From assembly GCF_009930815.1 (NCBI RefSeq), contig NZ_CP022222.1:186001-250000 (forward strand): a stretch of DNA of 64,000 bases, written 5' to 3'. Each line of letters starts with the position of its first letter. Positions within the stretch are counted from its first letter, which is position 1. This stretch comes from Bradyrhizobium sp. CCBAU 051011. Its GTDB lineage: Bacteria > Pseudomonadota > Alphaproteobacteria > Rhizobiales > Xanthobacteraceae. The notes under the pieces were generated by a model that was not told where the DNA came from, did not search any database, and was given only the letters and a program-made list of their open reading frames with translations. Positions 34,560 to 44,190 of the stretch are shown one piece after another. The position numbers and the translations under genes are program-made.

Positions 34560-35498
34560 CTACCCATCCTGCTTCTTCGTTCCCTTTGCGCCCTTCTCTT
34601 CCGCCAGCAGCGCCTCACGCACCTTGGCGAATTCGCTGCGGTCGGCCTTGTCGACTTCAGGAAAATGCAGATCGAGCCTATCGAGCGCTGAGACGATCGC
34701 CGAGCCGATCACGACGCGGGCGAACCATTTGTGGTCGGCGGGGACGACAACCCATGGCGCCTCGCGCGAGGCGGTGTGGTGGATCATGTCCTGGTAGGCG
34801 GCCTGGTATTTCGCCCACAGCGCGCGCTCGCCGATATCGGCCAGTGAGAACTTCCAGTTTTTGGCGGGATCTTCCAGGCGCTCGAGAAAGCGCTCGCGCT
34901 GCTCTTCCTTGGAGATGTTGAGGAAGAATTTCAGGATCACGGTGCCGTTGCGCGCGAGATAGCGCTCCATCGCGGAAATGTCTTCGAAGCGCTCCTTCCA
35001 GATGTCCTTGGTGACGAGCCGCGGCGGGATCTTTTGCCTGGCGAGAATCTCCGGGTGCACGCGCACCACCAGGCATTCCTCGTAATAGGAGCGGTTGAAG
35101 ATACCGATCCGGCCGCGCTCGGGCAGCGCGATCATGCTGCGCCAGAGGAAATCGTGATCGAGCTCCCGGCTCGACGGCTGCTTGAACGACCAGACGTCGC
35201 AGCCCTGCGGGTTGACGCCTTCGAACACGCTCTTGATCGCGGAATCCTTGCCGGCGGCGTCCATGCCCTGGAAGATCAGCAGCAGCGACCAGCGGTCCTG
35301 CGCGTAAAGTTTTTCCTGGAAATCGTTCAGACGCTTGCGGTTGGCTTCAATGATCGTTGTCGCCCTCTCCTTGTCGAGACCGCCCTTCTCGTTGGTCTTG
35401 TGCGACTTCAGGTGAAATTCGCCTGAGCCTTCGTAACGGAACGGGGCGACATAGGATTTCAGTTCATCCGCGAGCGATCGCGAGGATTTCTTGTTCAT
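34560..35498 (-). CDS. ppk2: polyphosphate kinase 2 family protein
   Basis: A 312-residue cytoplasmic enzyme that transfers phosphate between polyphosphate and nucleoside di- or monophosphates. PPK2 marks: Walker A FQGMDAAGKDSAIKSVFEG, WSFKQPSSRELDHDFLWR, GRIGIFNRSYYEECLVVRVHP, lid segment with EEQRERFLERLEDPAKNWKFS, and PWVVVPADHKWFARVV. Its ATG overlaps the stop codon of livM (ATGA), so translation is coupled to an amino acid importer operon, which is unusual. Whether it works towards ATP, GTP or AMP cannot be decided from these motifs. Confidence 0.93.
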   Translation of the reverse strand: MNKKSSRSLADELKSYVAPFRYEGSGEFHLKSHKTNEKGGLDKERATTIIEANRKRLNDFQEKLYAQDRWSLLLIFQGMDAAGKDSAIKSVFEGVNPQGCDVWSFKQPSSRELDHDFLWRSMIALPERGRIGIFNRSYYEECLVVRVHPEILARQKIPPRLVTKDIWKERFEDISAMERYLARNGTVILKFFLNISKEEQRERFLERLEDPAKNWKFSLADIGERALWAKYQAAYQDMIHHTASREAPWVVVPADHKWFARVVIGSAIVSALDRLDLHFPEVDKADRSEFAKVREALLAEEKGAKGTKKQDG

Positions 35499-36475
35499 GT
35501 GGTCTTGGGCTTCTTCGGTTGCGTCTTCAATCGGTCGAGGATGCTACCAAGAATGCCCTTGGGCAGGAAGATGATGAAGACCACCAGCATCACGCCATAG
35601 ACGAGGTTGTCCCAGCCTACCGCGTTGGTCCCGAATTTGATGCGCAGCACCTCCGCAAGCAGGATGGTGATGACGGCGCCGACGGTGGGCCCGAGCGAGA
35701 CATAGAGCCCGCCGACGATGACGGCGAATACCATCTGCAGCGATACTGCGATGCCGCTCACCGTGTCCGGCGAGATGAACATCTGGTACTGGCAGTAGAG
35801 CGCGCCGGCGAGCGCGGTCATCAGCGCCGAGATCAGCGTGATCTTGAGTTTTTCGGCCGTTACGTTGACGCCGGCCGCGGCCGCTGCGTCCTCGTCTTCC
35901 GAGATCGCCTCCATGGCGTAGCGGCTCATGCTGCGGTCGACCCAGCGCCAGATCAGCAGGCCGAACACCCAGACCCCCAGCGCGATCAGATACCATGTCG
36001 TCTTGCTGTCAAACTGCAGCGCCACCAGCCCGTGGCCGCTGGGGGCGCGGTTCGGCGTGTAGCCGAGCGAGCCGCCGGTGTGGTCGCGCGTGGCCGTGAT
36101 GACCTGCAGCACGATGCCTGACAGCGCCAGCGTCACCAGCACGAAATAATGCCCGGTGATGCGGAAGCGAAAACAGGGATAGGCGACGACGAGCGCCAGC
36201 ACACCGGCTGCCACCATGCTGATGGGAATGCCGATCCATGGCGACAGGCCGAGATGGTTCCACAACAGCGCGGTGACATAGGCGCCGACTCCCATGAAGC
36301 CGCCGTGGCCGAGCGACACCAGCCCGAAGCGGCCCATGATCGACCACGCGGTATAGGCGAACGACCAGATCAGGATCAGCACGAGGATGTGCAGGTGATA
36401 GGGCTCGCGATAGACAAAGGGCAGCGCGACCAGCGCGGCTAAACCGACGGCCCAGGCAGCATGACGGGAATTCAC
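35495..36475 (-). CDS. livM: branched-chain amino acid ABC permease LivM
   Basis: GTG 36475 is chosen: it overlaps the livH stop (GTGA) and has GAGG a few bases upstream, while the longer frame is out of place. The 326-residue protein has about ten membrane segments and LivM features (GRFGLVSLGHGGFMGVGAYV, AMEAISEDEDAAAAAGVNV as the coupling loop, GGLYVSLGPTVGAVI). It pairs with LivH to form the inner-membrane channel. Confidence 0.92.
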   Translation of the reverse strand: MNSRHAAWAVGLAALVALPFVYREPYHLHILVLILIWSFAYTAWSIMGRFGLVSLGHGGFMGVGAYVTALLWNHLGLSPWIGIPISMVAAGVLALVVAYPCFRFRITGHYFVLVTLALSGIVLQVITATRDHTGGSLGYTPNRAPSGHGLVALQFDSKTTWYLIALGVWVFGLLIWRWVDRSMSRYAMEAISEDEDAAAAAGVNVTAEKLKITLISALMTALAGALYCQYQMFISPDTVSGIAVSLQMVFAVIVGGLYVSLGPTVGAVITILLAEVLRIKFGTNAVGWDNLVYGVMLVVFIIFLPKGILGSILDRLKTQPKKPKTT

Positions 36476-37353
36476 GAGCGCCTCGCCAAAAGGCCCGCGG
36501 GCCGGATGAACATCATGACGATGAAGAAGGCGAACGCCAGCACGTAGCCCCATTCGAGGTCGGAGAACAGGCCGCCCAGCGAAATGATCTGGGCGAACAC
36601 GAAGGCCGCGAGGAAGCCGCCTACGAAATTGCCGAGGCCCCCGAGCACGCAGATCAGGAAGGTGATCGGCCCGAACGACAGCCCGACAAAGGGATGCACG
36701 TCATATTGCAGCACCAGCAGGCAGGCGGCGAGGCCGGCCAGCGCGCCGCCGAGCGCCGAAGTGATGAGATAGATGCGCTTGGTATCGACGCCCATCAGCG
36801 ACATGATCTGGCGGTCCTGCGAAATGGCGCGGATCGCGGTGCCGGTATAGGTGCGCGTCATGAAGAAATAGACCGCCAGCATGCCGAGCAAGGCGGCGAC
36901 GAAGGCGAGCAGCCGCGAATAGCTGAAATGCATGTCGCCGATCGCCAGCACCGGCAGGCGGATGCCGAGATTGCGGAAGTCGATGCCGAAGGCGACGGTG
37001 GCGAAGCTCTGCAGGATGAACAGCACGCCGCCGGTCGCAAGCAACTGGTTGATCGGCGGCGCGGTCAATAGCGGCTCGATCACAATGTAATGCAGGAGCG
37101 CGCCGAGCGCAGCCACCAGCAGAATCGCGATTGGCGCCGCCACCCAGTACGGCAGGCCGAACACCTGCACCATGTAGTACATGCCGTACATGCCGATCAT
37201 GACCAGCTCGGCGTAGCAGATCCAGGTGACGTCGATGACGCCGAAGATCAGGTTGAGCCCGAGCGCGAGCAGCGCCAACACGCCGCCGAGCAGGATGCCG
37301 TTGACCACGGCTTCCAGCAGGTAGATGTCGAAGATGTCGAGAAAGCCTTGCAT
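36472..37353 (-). CDS. livH: branched-chain amino acid ABC permease LivH
   Basis: ATG 37353 begins MQGFLDIFDIYLLEAVVNG; the frame is open far upstream but that part overlaps livF and is not used. The 293-residue product has the LivH pattern: ILLGGVLALLALGLNLIFGVI, a loop with AIRAISQDRQIMSLMGVD that contacts the ATPase, ALGGALAGLAACLLV and a C-terminal FIVMMFIRPAGLLARRS. Genes livF and livM lie immediately on either side. Confidence 0.92.
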   Translation of the reverse strand: MQGFLDIFDIYLLEAVVNGILLGGVLALLALGLNLIFGVIDVTWICYAELVMIGMYGMYYMVQVFGLPYWVAAPIAILLVAALGALLHYIVIEPLLTAPPINQLLATGGVLFILQSFATVAFGIDFRNLGIRLPVLAIGDMHFSYSRLLAFVAALLGMLAVYFFMTRTYTGTAIRAISQDRQIMSLMGVDTKRIYLITSALGGALAGLAACLLVLQYDVHPFVGLSFGPITFLICVLGGLGNFVGGFLAAFVFAQIISLGGLFSDLEWGYVLAFAFFIVMMFIRPAGLLARRS

Positions 37354-37355
37354 CG

Positions 37356-38060
<705 letters not shown>

Positions 38061-38063
38061 CCG

Positions 38064-38831
38064 CTAGACTCCCGCCTTCCGGCGCGCTTCCGCCGCCGCA
38101 GCCTGGCTCGAATCCGCATCGGTGCCGAGATAGACCTCGATCACGCGCGGATCGCTCGCCACCGCGCTCGGCAGGCCTTCCGAAATCTTCTCGCCGTGAT
38201 CGAGCACCATCACGCGATCGACCACCCGCATCAACACGCCCATGATGTGCTCGACCCAGATGATGGTGATGCCGAGCTCGTCGCGAATCTTGCGCAGCAT
38301 GTCGGCGGCCTGATCCATCTCGTGCTCGTCGAGCCCGCCGAGGCTTTCGTCGGCGAGCAGCAGTTTCGGCCCGGTGGCGAGCGCTTTCGCGAGTTCGAGC
38401 TTCTTCAAGCCAGCGGCGCCCAAGCCATCGACGCTGGCATGTCGGTCGGTCGGCAGGCCGACCATGGCAAGCGCGCGCTCGGCGGCTTCATCCGCCTTGG
38501 TGCGGCTGTGGCGGCCCTGGCCGTAATAGCCCGCCAACGCGACGTTCTCGAAGATGCTGAGCCGGTGAAACGGCCGCGGGATCTGGAAGGTGCGGCCGAT
38601 GCCGCCATTGATGATACGATGCGGCGCGTGGCCCGCGATCTCCGCGCCGTTGAACAGGATCGATCCCGCCGTCGGGATCAGCGTGCCCGACAGCATGTTG
38701 AAGATCGTGCTCTTGCCGGAGCCGTTCGGGCCGATCAGGCCGAGAATCTCGCCTTGCTCGACCCGGAACGACACGTTGTTAACAGCGGTGAAGCCACCAA
38801 AACGCTTCACCAACCCTTCTACCGTCAGCAC
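38064..38831 (-). CDS. livG: branched-chain amino acid ABC ATPase LivG
   Basis: A 255-residue ABC ATPase from a GTG start: Walker A GPNGSGKST, GGIGRTFQIPRPFHRLS (LivG-type Q loop), Walker B LLLADESLGGLD and IIWVEHIMGVL. The ABC signature, normally LSGGQ or LSYG-like, reads DGLGAAGLKKLELAKAL, an unusual version. The protein ends with an extra Ala-rich tail. It follows the binding-protein gene by 18 bases. Confidence 0.92.
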   Translation of the reverse strand: MLTVEGLVKRFGGFTAVNNVSFRVEQGEILGLIGPNGSGKSTIFNMLSGTLIPTAGSILFNGAEIAGHAPHRIINGGIGRTFQIPRPFHRLSIFENVALAGYYGQGRHSRTKADEAAERALAMVGLPTDRHASVDGLGAAGLKKLELAKALATGPKLLLADESLGGLDEHEMDQAADMLRKIRDELGITIIWVEHIMGVLMRVVDRVMVLDHGEKISEGLPSAVASDPRVIEVYLGTDADSSQAAAAEARRKAGV

Positions 38832-38849
38832 GCCGGATTCTCCGTCCGC

Positions 38850-40160
38850 TTATTGGTTGCTGAACGTGGTTCCCTTCGGCAGCGGCAGCACGGCCTCGCG
38901 CTGCGCCTGGCTCTTGGGCCACACCACATACGACTTGTCGTCGACATACTGGATGACCACCGGGAACGAGCGTTCGTTCTGGCCGGCCATCTGGGTGCCC
39001 TCGCCGTGGAACTTGACGCCAAAGCCCAACATGGTGCCTCCCTCCGGGATATCGGTCTCGAGCGCCGCCTTGCGCAGCGCATCGGGATCGACGCCGCCAT
39101 ATTTCTTGATGGCGCGCGGCAGCACCTCGGTCAGAAACAAATAGGTGTTGGAGGCCGCCATGCCGACATGGGCGGAGCGGATAGCAACCCCAGGCTTGGC
39201 TTTGTCGAACTCCTCACCGACCATCTTGATGACCGGCGGCAGTTTCGGATCCATGCTCTTCTGGTTGGCGAGCCAGATCGAGATCGGATCGGTGTTGAAG
39301 ACGTAATTGACGTCGCCGCCCAGGCCTTCCTTCAGCTTCTCATAGACGCCATAGCCAGCGCCGTGACCGACGAGCGCGGCGAATTTCAAGCCCTGCTCGC
39401 GCGCCTGCCGCCCGAACAAGGTGATGTCGGGGTTATAGCCGGTGTGGAAGATCACGTCGGGCCGCGCGCGCTTCAGTTTCGTCACCAGTGCCGAGAGATC
39501 GGGCGCCGTAGCCGAATAGCCTTCCTTCAGCACGATGTTGAAGCCGGCCTTCTTGGCGCCGGCCTCGTTGCCCTTGGAGACGTCGACGCCATAGGCGCCG
39601 TCCTCGTGGATGATGGCGACGCGCAAATCCTTCGGCTCCTTGCCGAGCTTTTCCTTGGAGTTCTGCGCGATGAAATCCATTGTCATCATGCCGAACTGAT
39701 CGCCGGAAGCCTGCGGACGGAACACGTATTTGAAGTTCTTGTCGGCCAGCACCGCTGACGAGATGCAGGTGGTGATCCACATGAAATTCTTGAGCTGCTC
39801 GACGCGCGCGGCCACCGGCACGCATTGCGCCGAGGAGAAGAAGCCGAGCAGCATGTTGACCTTTTCCTGCTCGATCAGCCGCACCGCCTCGTTGATGGCG
39901 ACATCAGGCTTGCTCTGGGCATCGGCATAGACGGCTTCGACCTTGTAACCCTCGACGCCGGTCTTGGCGTACTGGTCGAGCATGATCTTGGCGCCGATAT
40001 ATTGCAGCTCCGATCCGCCACCCGCGAGCGGGCCGGTCAGGTCATAAATCACGCCGATCTTGATTTTCTTTTCCTGGGCCTCGGTGGAAACCGCCATCCC
40101 AAGCACCGCGATTGCGGCGGATAGCCCAACGAGAAGGCGTGCAGCTTTGCGCCCCGGCAT
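38850..40160 (-). CDS. branched-chain amino acid ABC substrate-binding protein
   Basis: ATG 40160 has GGGAGG five bases upstream. The 436-residue product has a signal peptide (ARLLVGLSAAIAVLGMAVSTEA) and the type I periplasmic binding fold: KIKIGVIYDLTGPLAGGGSE, LGFFSSAQCVPVAARVEQ, and VAIIHEDGAYGVDVSKG. Family members bind Leu/Ile/Val but also amides, urea and aromatic acids, so the true ligand is open. It is the first gene of the liv operon and lies divergent from a GntR regulator. Confidence 0.9.
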   Translation of the reverse strand: MPGRKAARLLVGLSAAIAVLGMAVSTEAQEKKIKIGVIYDLTGPLAGGGSELQYIGAKIMLDQYAKTGVEGYKVEAVYADAQSKPDVAINEAVRLIEQEKVNMLLGFFSSAQCVPVAARVEQLKNFMWITTCISSAVLADKNFKYVFRPQASGDQFGMMTMDFIAQNSKEKLGKEPKDLRVAIIHEDGAYGVDVSKGNEAGAKKAGFNIVLKEGYSATAPDLSALVTKLKRARPDVIFHTGYNPDITLFGRQAREQGLKFAALVGHGAGYGVYEKLKEGLGGDVNYVFNTDPISIWLANQKSMDPKLPPVIKMVGEEFDKAKPGVAIRSAHVGMAASNTYLFLTEVLPRAIKKYGGVDPDALRKAALETDIPEGGTMLGFGVKFHGEGTQMAGQNERSFPVVIQYVDDKSYVVWPKSQAQREAVLPLPKGTTFSNQ

Positions 40161-40350
40161 CAAAACCTCCCTCTGTCGATGGTGCAATGCACCTTTTGTT
40201 TTTATCGTTTTGTTTTTGTCGTTGTTCTTCTCATCACACGGGCAGTGCCGTACGATGTCAAGCCGAATAACCGGGGCCACACTGTCGCGGGCAACTCCGG
40301 CGGCGAAAAGCAGCATCTCCCGTCCAGACGATGCACGCGTGCTCCCCGCA

Positions 40351-40377
40351 AACATCGGATGTTAAACATCGGATGTT
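40351..40377. promoter_or_regulatory. tandem palindromes, probable GntR operator
   Basis: AACATCGGATGTT occurs twice, at 40351-40363 and 40365-40377, 14 bases apart centre to centre. Each is an ACATC-G-GATGT palindrome. They lie in the divergent region between the liv operon and the GntR gene, where autoregulation is expected. Confidence 0.7.
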
Positions 40378-40440
40378 TGCGTATCACAGCAGGCGCGTGT
40401 TAGGCAATCGCGAATTCCCGTGAGGTCAGGAGCAGAAGGG

Positions 40441-41244
40441 GTGGCCAGGCCAAGGACCGCCGACAGGCGCATCAAGCCAAGGCGTATTCGCAGCGTGTTG
40501 ACGACGCTCGGCCGCGAAATCGCGCAGGATCTCATTCCGGTCGGCACCGCTCTGCCGCCCGAACCCGATCTCGAAGCCCGCTTCGGCGTCGGGCGCGGCG
40601 TGGTGCGTGAAGCCGTCAAGACGCTCGCCGCCAAGGGAATGGTCAGCGTCCGTCCGCGCCACGGCACCCATGTGCTGCCGCGCGCCGAATGGAGCCTGCT
40701 CGACCGCGACGTGTTGAGCTGGCTGGTCGGCCAAAAGGAGCCGGACCGCGATCTCCTGCTCGCCATCCAGGAAGTCCGCTCGATCATCGAGCCGGCGGCC
40801 GCGGCGCTCGCCGCCGAGCGCGCCACCAGGAACGACCGCTGGCGGATCAATACGGCGTTGGCTGCAATGGAAACCGCGCAGGACGAGACGAGCGCGATTA
40901 CCGCAGACAAGGCGTTTCATCTTGCGATCCTCGACGCCACACACAACCCGGTGCTGCAGGGCTTTCGCGGCGCGATCGACACCATCCTGAACACGGTCTT
41001 CGACGTCGCAGTCGGCAGCGTCGGCTGGTTCAAGGACAATCTGCCCAACCATGCCGCCGCCGCCCGCGCGATCGAGGACGGCGACGCCGAGAAGGCGCGG
41101 ATCGCGATGGAACGGGTGCTTGATTATACGAAGCTGAAACTGTCGAACCGGAAGACCGCGATCGCCGCCGCCGAGCGCCGATTGGCCGGCACGTCAGCGA
41201 AACGGGCTGTCGTTAAGAAGACAAGTGCCAAGAGAAAGAAATAG
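40441..41244 (+). CDS. GntR family (FadR subfamily) regulator
   Basis: GTG 40441 is preferred to the GTG at 40420 because AGGAGCAGAAGG lies just before it. The 267-residue protein has an N-terminal winged helix (LGREIAQDLIPVGTALPPE, DLEARFGVGRGVVREAVKTLAAKG, VSVRPRHGTHVLPR) and a C-terminal FCD ligand domain (VRSIIEPAAAALAAERA, ADKAFHLAILDATHNPVLQG, NHAAAARAIEDGDAEKAR). The Lys/Arg tail is unusually basic. It probably controls the divergent liv operon, with two palindromes between them. FCD domains bind small organic acids. Confidence 0.9.
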   Translation: MARPRTADRRIKPRRIRSVLTTLGREIAQDLIPVGTALPPEPDLEARFGVGRGVVREAVKTLAAKGMVSVRPRHGTHVLPRAEWSLLDRDVLSWLVGQKEPDRDLLLAIQEVRSIIEPAAAALAAERATRNDRWRINTALAAMETAQDETSAITADKAFHLAILDATHNPVLQGFRGAIDTILNTVFDVAVGSVGWFKDNLPNHAAAARAIEDGDAEKARIAMERVLDYTKLKLSNRKTAIAAAERRLAGTSAKRAVVKKTSAKRKK

Positions 41245-41275
41245 CGCGATCGTGCACGCCCCGAGAGCGCCGAAG

Positions 41276-41986
41276 TCACGCTGCAAACTGCGCTTCAAGA
41301 AATGCGGTGACAAAGCGCGGCATGGCGGCGGTGAGATCGCGCGTGCCGCGCACGAGGTGGATGGCGGTTAGCTCCGGTTGATCCTGCGCGGCAAGATTGC
41401 GCTCGATCCGCTCGCGCAAGTTCTCACCCGGAATGTCGACGCGCAGAAGGCGGATCATCGCCAACGCCGGCCCGGTGTAGACGCAATGCCAGTGCGGCTC
41501 GCTGTCGTATTCGCCGGGAGCGAGCCCGGTCTCTTCCTCCAGCTCGCGCACGACGCTGCCGGAAATATCCACCGCGCCGTCCCTGATGTCGCCGAGATCG
41601 GGCGTGCCTGACGGAAAATAGATGCGTCCGGCATTGGAGGTGTGCTGACCCATCTCGCCGAGCACAAAGGCGCCGTCGGCACACCGCAGCGCGCCCATGC
41701 CGAAACCGTTGAAGACGGACGGATCGGGAAAGCCCCAGTCGCGCCATGCCAGAAAGCTTGCGAAATCGGTTTCGAAATAGCTGGCACTGAGCCGGCCGTC
41801 CGAGAACACCGGGTTGCGGCCAAGCAGGACGCGGCCGTTCCACATCGCCGGCTTTTCGCGCTGCTTGTCGGCGAAATGTGCTGAAATCTCCGCGCGCCGC
41901 GCTTCGGCGAACGGCCATGTCCACGCTTCGACAACGAGGTCGAGCGCGCTGACGCGCTGAATGACCGGAGGCTTCGTGTCACTCAT
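41276..41986 (-). CDS. Nudix-type hydrolase
   Basis: A 236-residue cytoplasmic protein. The Nudix helix is clear (VVRELEEETGLAPGEY, matching REUxEExGU), preceded by the glycine-rich loop YFPSGTPDLGDIRDG. The first Glu of the canonical box is replaced, so metal binding may be altered. N-terminal residues 1-60 are not typical of short Nudix proteins. Such enzymes hydrolyse nucleoside diphosphate derivatives; the substrate is unknown. Confidence 0.75.
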   Translation of the reverse strand: MSDTKPPVIQRVSALDLVVEAWTWPFAEARRAEISAHFADKQREKPAMWNGRVLLGRNPVFSDGRLSASYFETDFASFLAWRDWGFPDPSVFNGFGMGALRCADGAFVLGEMGQHTSNAGRIYFPSGTPDLGDIRDGAVDISGSVVRELEEETGLAPGEYDSEPHWHCVYTGPALAMIRLLRVDIPGENLRERIERNLAAQDQPELTAIHLVRGTRDLTAAMPRFVTAFLEAQFAA

Positions 41987-42138
41987 CGCTTCAATTCACT
42001 TCACGTCCGACGTCGCTACCATGGCTGCTTGACATAGCAGTATCCAACGTCCGAATCGAAACAAAGTGAATTCGCCATAGCCAATCCAACTCGACTTCGG
42101 TGGCCCACCCAATCTTTGCTTTTTTTGACTTACGCTCG

Positions 42139-42423
42139 TCAGTCTCTTTGAACGAAGGAATTAGACCGGAAATCCCAGAACTCAACGACCGTTGTTCTGT
42201 CCTGCGCAGTCTCCCGTTGCCTCGCCTCCCACGTCGCGACATCCTCGACAATTCGACCATCGCTGGCGCGGGTGGTGTGCACGTAGGTGTGGTCTGGCTT
42301 CAATACGAGGGTGGCAGTCTCGCCTCCATAGATCGCAACATAATTGCCTACGAGGCTTGCTTGCGGCACCGCGTTGGAGCAGGCAGACAGCAACAGTAGC
42401 GGGAATAGAAGAGATTTCCTCAC
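42139..42423 (-). CDS. small lipoprotein overlapping ssuA-like gene
   Basis: A GTG at 42423 overlaps the stop of the binding-protein gene (GTGA). The 94-residue product starts VRKSLLFPLLLLSACSNAV, a lipoprotein signal with lipobox LSAC. The mature part is a small beta-rich domain (LVGNYVAIYGGETATLVLKP, RTTVVEFWDFRSNSF). It is not a known transport subunit. Coupling to the binding protein suggests joint expression. Confidence 0.65.
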   Translation of the reverse strand: MRKSLLFPLLLLSACSNAVPQASLVGNYVAIYGGETATLVLKPDHTYVHTTRASDGRIVEDVATWEARQRETAQDRTTVVEFWDFRSNSFVQRD

Positions 42424-43448
42424 TTGGCGTTCGTGCCCGAGGTCTTCTTGACCTGTTCGACATATTTGTTGGTGTAGGTCTTGGTCACGTCGATATTGGC
42501 CTTGGCGACCTCCGGCGACCCCTCGCTGAACACCGCGAGCACCGCATCCGCGCCCTTGGGATCCATCTTGCCAGTCAGCGAATACATCGGGATCGTATTC
42601 TTCAGCGCCGCCAGATAAAGCTCCTTGTTCTTGCCGACGATTTCGTCGGGCATCTTCGCCATGATCTCTTCCGGCGAATGCGAGTGAATCCAGTCGAGCG
42701 TGTTGACGATCGCTGTGGTCAGCGCCTGCACTTCCTTCTCGTGCGACTTGATCCACGCCGTGGTCGTATAGAGCGCGCCGCCGGGATATTCCCCGCCGAA
42801 CACGGCGAGCGTGTCCTTCTCGCTGCGGGTATCGGCCAGTATCTTCAAATCGGGATAGCTGCCCTGCAAAACAGTGACGGACGGATCGAGCATCACGGCC
42901 GCCTCGATCTGGCCCTGCTGCATCGCCGCCACGGCAGTTGCGCCGAGGCCGACGCCGATCACCGCGGCGCTGGTCGGATCAAGGCCGTTCTTCTTGAGGA
43001 GATACTTCAGGAAGAAATCGGTCGAGGAACCCGGCGCGCTGACGCCGACCTTCTTGCCGGCCAGATCCTTGATCGATTTGATGTCATTGGTGTGCTTGGG
43101 CGACACCACGAGCACCAGTCCGGGATAGCGGTCATAGATCACGAAGGACTGCAATTCCTGCTTCTTGGCGGCCAGATTGACGCAGTGGTCGAAATAGCCC
43201 GACACCACGTCAGCGCTGCCGCCGAGCACGGCTTTCAGCGCGTCCGAACCGCCCTTGAGGTCGACCAGTTCGACCGCCAGTCCCGCCTTTTCATATTCGC
43301 CGAGTTGCTTGGCGAGCACCGTCGGCAAATAGCACAGGCAGGAGCCGCCCCCGATCGCGACCGTGACCTTGCTTTGCGCTGCGGCAAGCCCGGTCGTGAG
43401 TGTCAGCGCGAGCAGCGAAGCGGCCAGCCGGCCGAGCAGTTTCTTCAT
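42420..43448 (-). CDS. SsuA/NMT1-like ABC substrate-binding protein
   Basis: ATG 43448 has GGAGGAAA upstream; the longer frame is rejected. The 342-residue product has a signal peptide (LLGRLAASLLALTLTTGLAAA) and the SsuA/THI5/NMT1 fold: VTVAIGGGSCLCYLPTVLAK, AELVDLKGGSDALKAV in part, VGVSAPGSSTDFFLKYLLKK, and AMQQGQIEAAVMLDPSV. Family ligands include sulfonates, nitrate, taurine and thiamine precursors. A matching permease and ATPase occur 3.5 kb away (46971-48586), on the same strand; they may be its partners. Confidence 0.85.
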   Translation of the reverse strand: MKKLLGRLAASLLALTLTTGLAAAQSKVTVAIGGGSCLCYLPTVLAKQLGEYEKAGLAVELVDLKGGSDALKAVLGGSADVVSGYFDHCVNLAAKKQELQSFVIYDRYPGLVLVVSPKHTNDIKSIKDLAGKKVGVSAPGSSTDFFLKYLLKKNGLDPTSAAVIGVGLGATAVAAMQQGQIEAAVMLDPSVTVLQGSYPDLKILADTRSEKDTLAVFGGEYPGGALYTTTAWIKSHEKEVQALTTAIVNTLDWIHSHSPEEIMAKMPDEIVGKNKELYLAALKNTIPMYSLTGKMDPKGADAVLAVFSEGSPEVAKANIDVTKTYTNKYVEQVKKTSGTNAK

Positions 43449-43584
43449 GATTTCCTCCATTCGTTGCGCGGCAAGATAAAGCAGCGGGCGGGTCTTGAGA
43501 AGGTGACTTTCCGGCCGCTGGTCAGGCACGGGGCGCCGGATTAGCATCCGCCCCACAACAACGGCAACAGGGGAGGACTATCCA

Positions 43585-44034
43585 ATGAACCGCATGGCCA
43601 CCGTATTATCGCTCGCCGCCGCCTTCGCCGCCGGCTGCAGCGTCACCCATCTGCTGCGTCCGGCAATCGCCGCCGAGAACATCACCGCGCAGGTCATCCA
43701 CACCGGCGAACTCGAAGGCGACGCGCTCGGCGTGCCCTCGGGTACCGGCATGCGCTCAAAACTGTTCGTTGCCGCCGACGGCATGACGATCTCGATCCAG
43801 GACGGCAATGTCGGCAAGCACATGCATCCCAACACCAACGAGATCCAGTACATCCTGGATGGCACCGGCACGATCTGGCTGGGTGATAAGGAAGTGCGGG
43901 TGAAGCCGGGCGACCTCGTGGTGATCCCCAAGGGCACCGCGCATGGCGGCACCAAGCCCGACGGGCGTACGCTGAAAGCGATCGCGATCAAGACGCCGCC
44001 GCAGGCGCCGGATGATACGAAGATGTTGAATTGA
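43585..44034 (+). CDS. secreted cupin domain protein
   Basis: GGGAGG lies eight bases before the ATG. The 149-residue protein has a signal peptide (LSLAAAFAAGCSVTHLL, probable cleavage near IAA-EN). The cupin fold shows the metal-binding set HMHPNTNEIQYILDGTG and the second motif PGDLVVIPKGTAHGG. Single-domain cupins of this type are periplasmic, of varied function. It is divergent from the SsuA-like gene. Confidence 0.8.
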   Translation: MNRMATVLSLAAAFAAGCSVTHLLRPAIAAENITAQVIHTGELEGDALGVPSGTGMRSKLFVAADGMTISIQDGNVGKHMHPNTNEIQYILDGTGTIWLGDKEVRVKPGDLVVIPKGTAHGGTKPDGRTLKAIAIKTPPQAPDDTKMLN

Positions 44035-44072
44035 GGGCTGCGGGCTCTCCGCCGTCATTGCGAGCGAAGAAT

Positions 44073-44168
44073 CGTAGGGTGGGCAAAAGGCGCTCTTCGC
44101 GCCGTGCCCACCATCCATCCGCACCGCAGCCTCGATGGTGGGCACGCTACGCTTTGCCCACCCTACGA
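44073..44168. repeat. palindromic repeat, GTAGGGTGGGCAAAG family copy 2
   Basis: Arms CGTAGGGTGGGCAAA and TTTGCCCACCCTACG. It ends just before the OsmC start region and begins inside a truncated GTCATTGCGAGCGAAG element (44054-44069), so one repeat seems nested in another. Confidence 0.8.
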
Positions 44169-44190
44169 TTCCCGTGCAGTGGAGGATCGC

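Noticed and set aside
42192..43544. 450-codon plus-strand frame
   Set aside because: Antisense to the SsuA-like gene with no recognisable domains.
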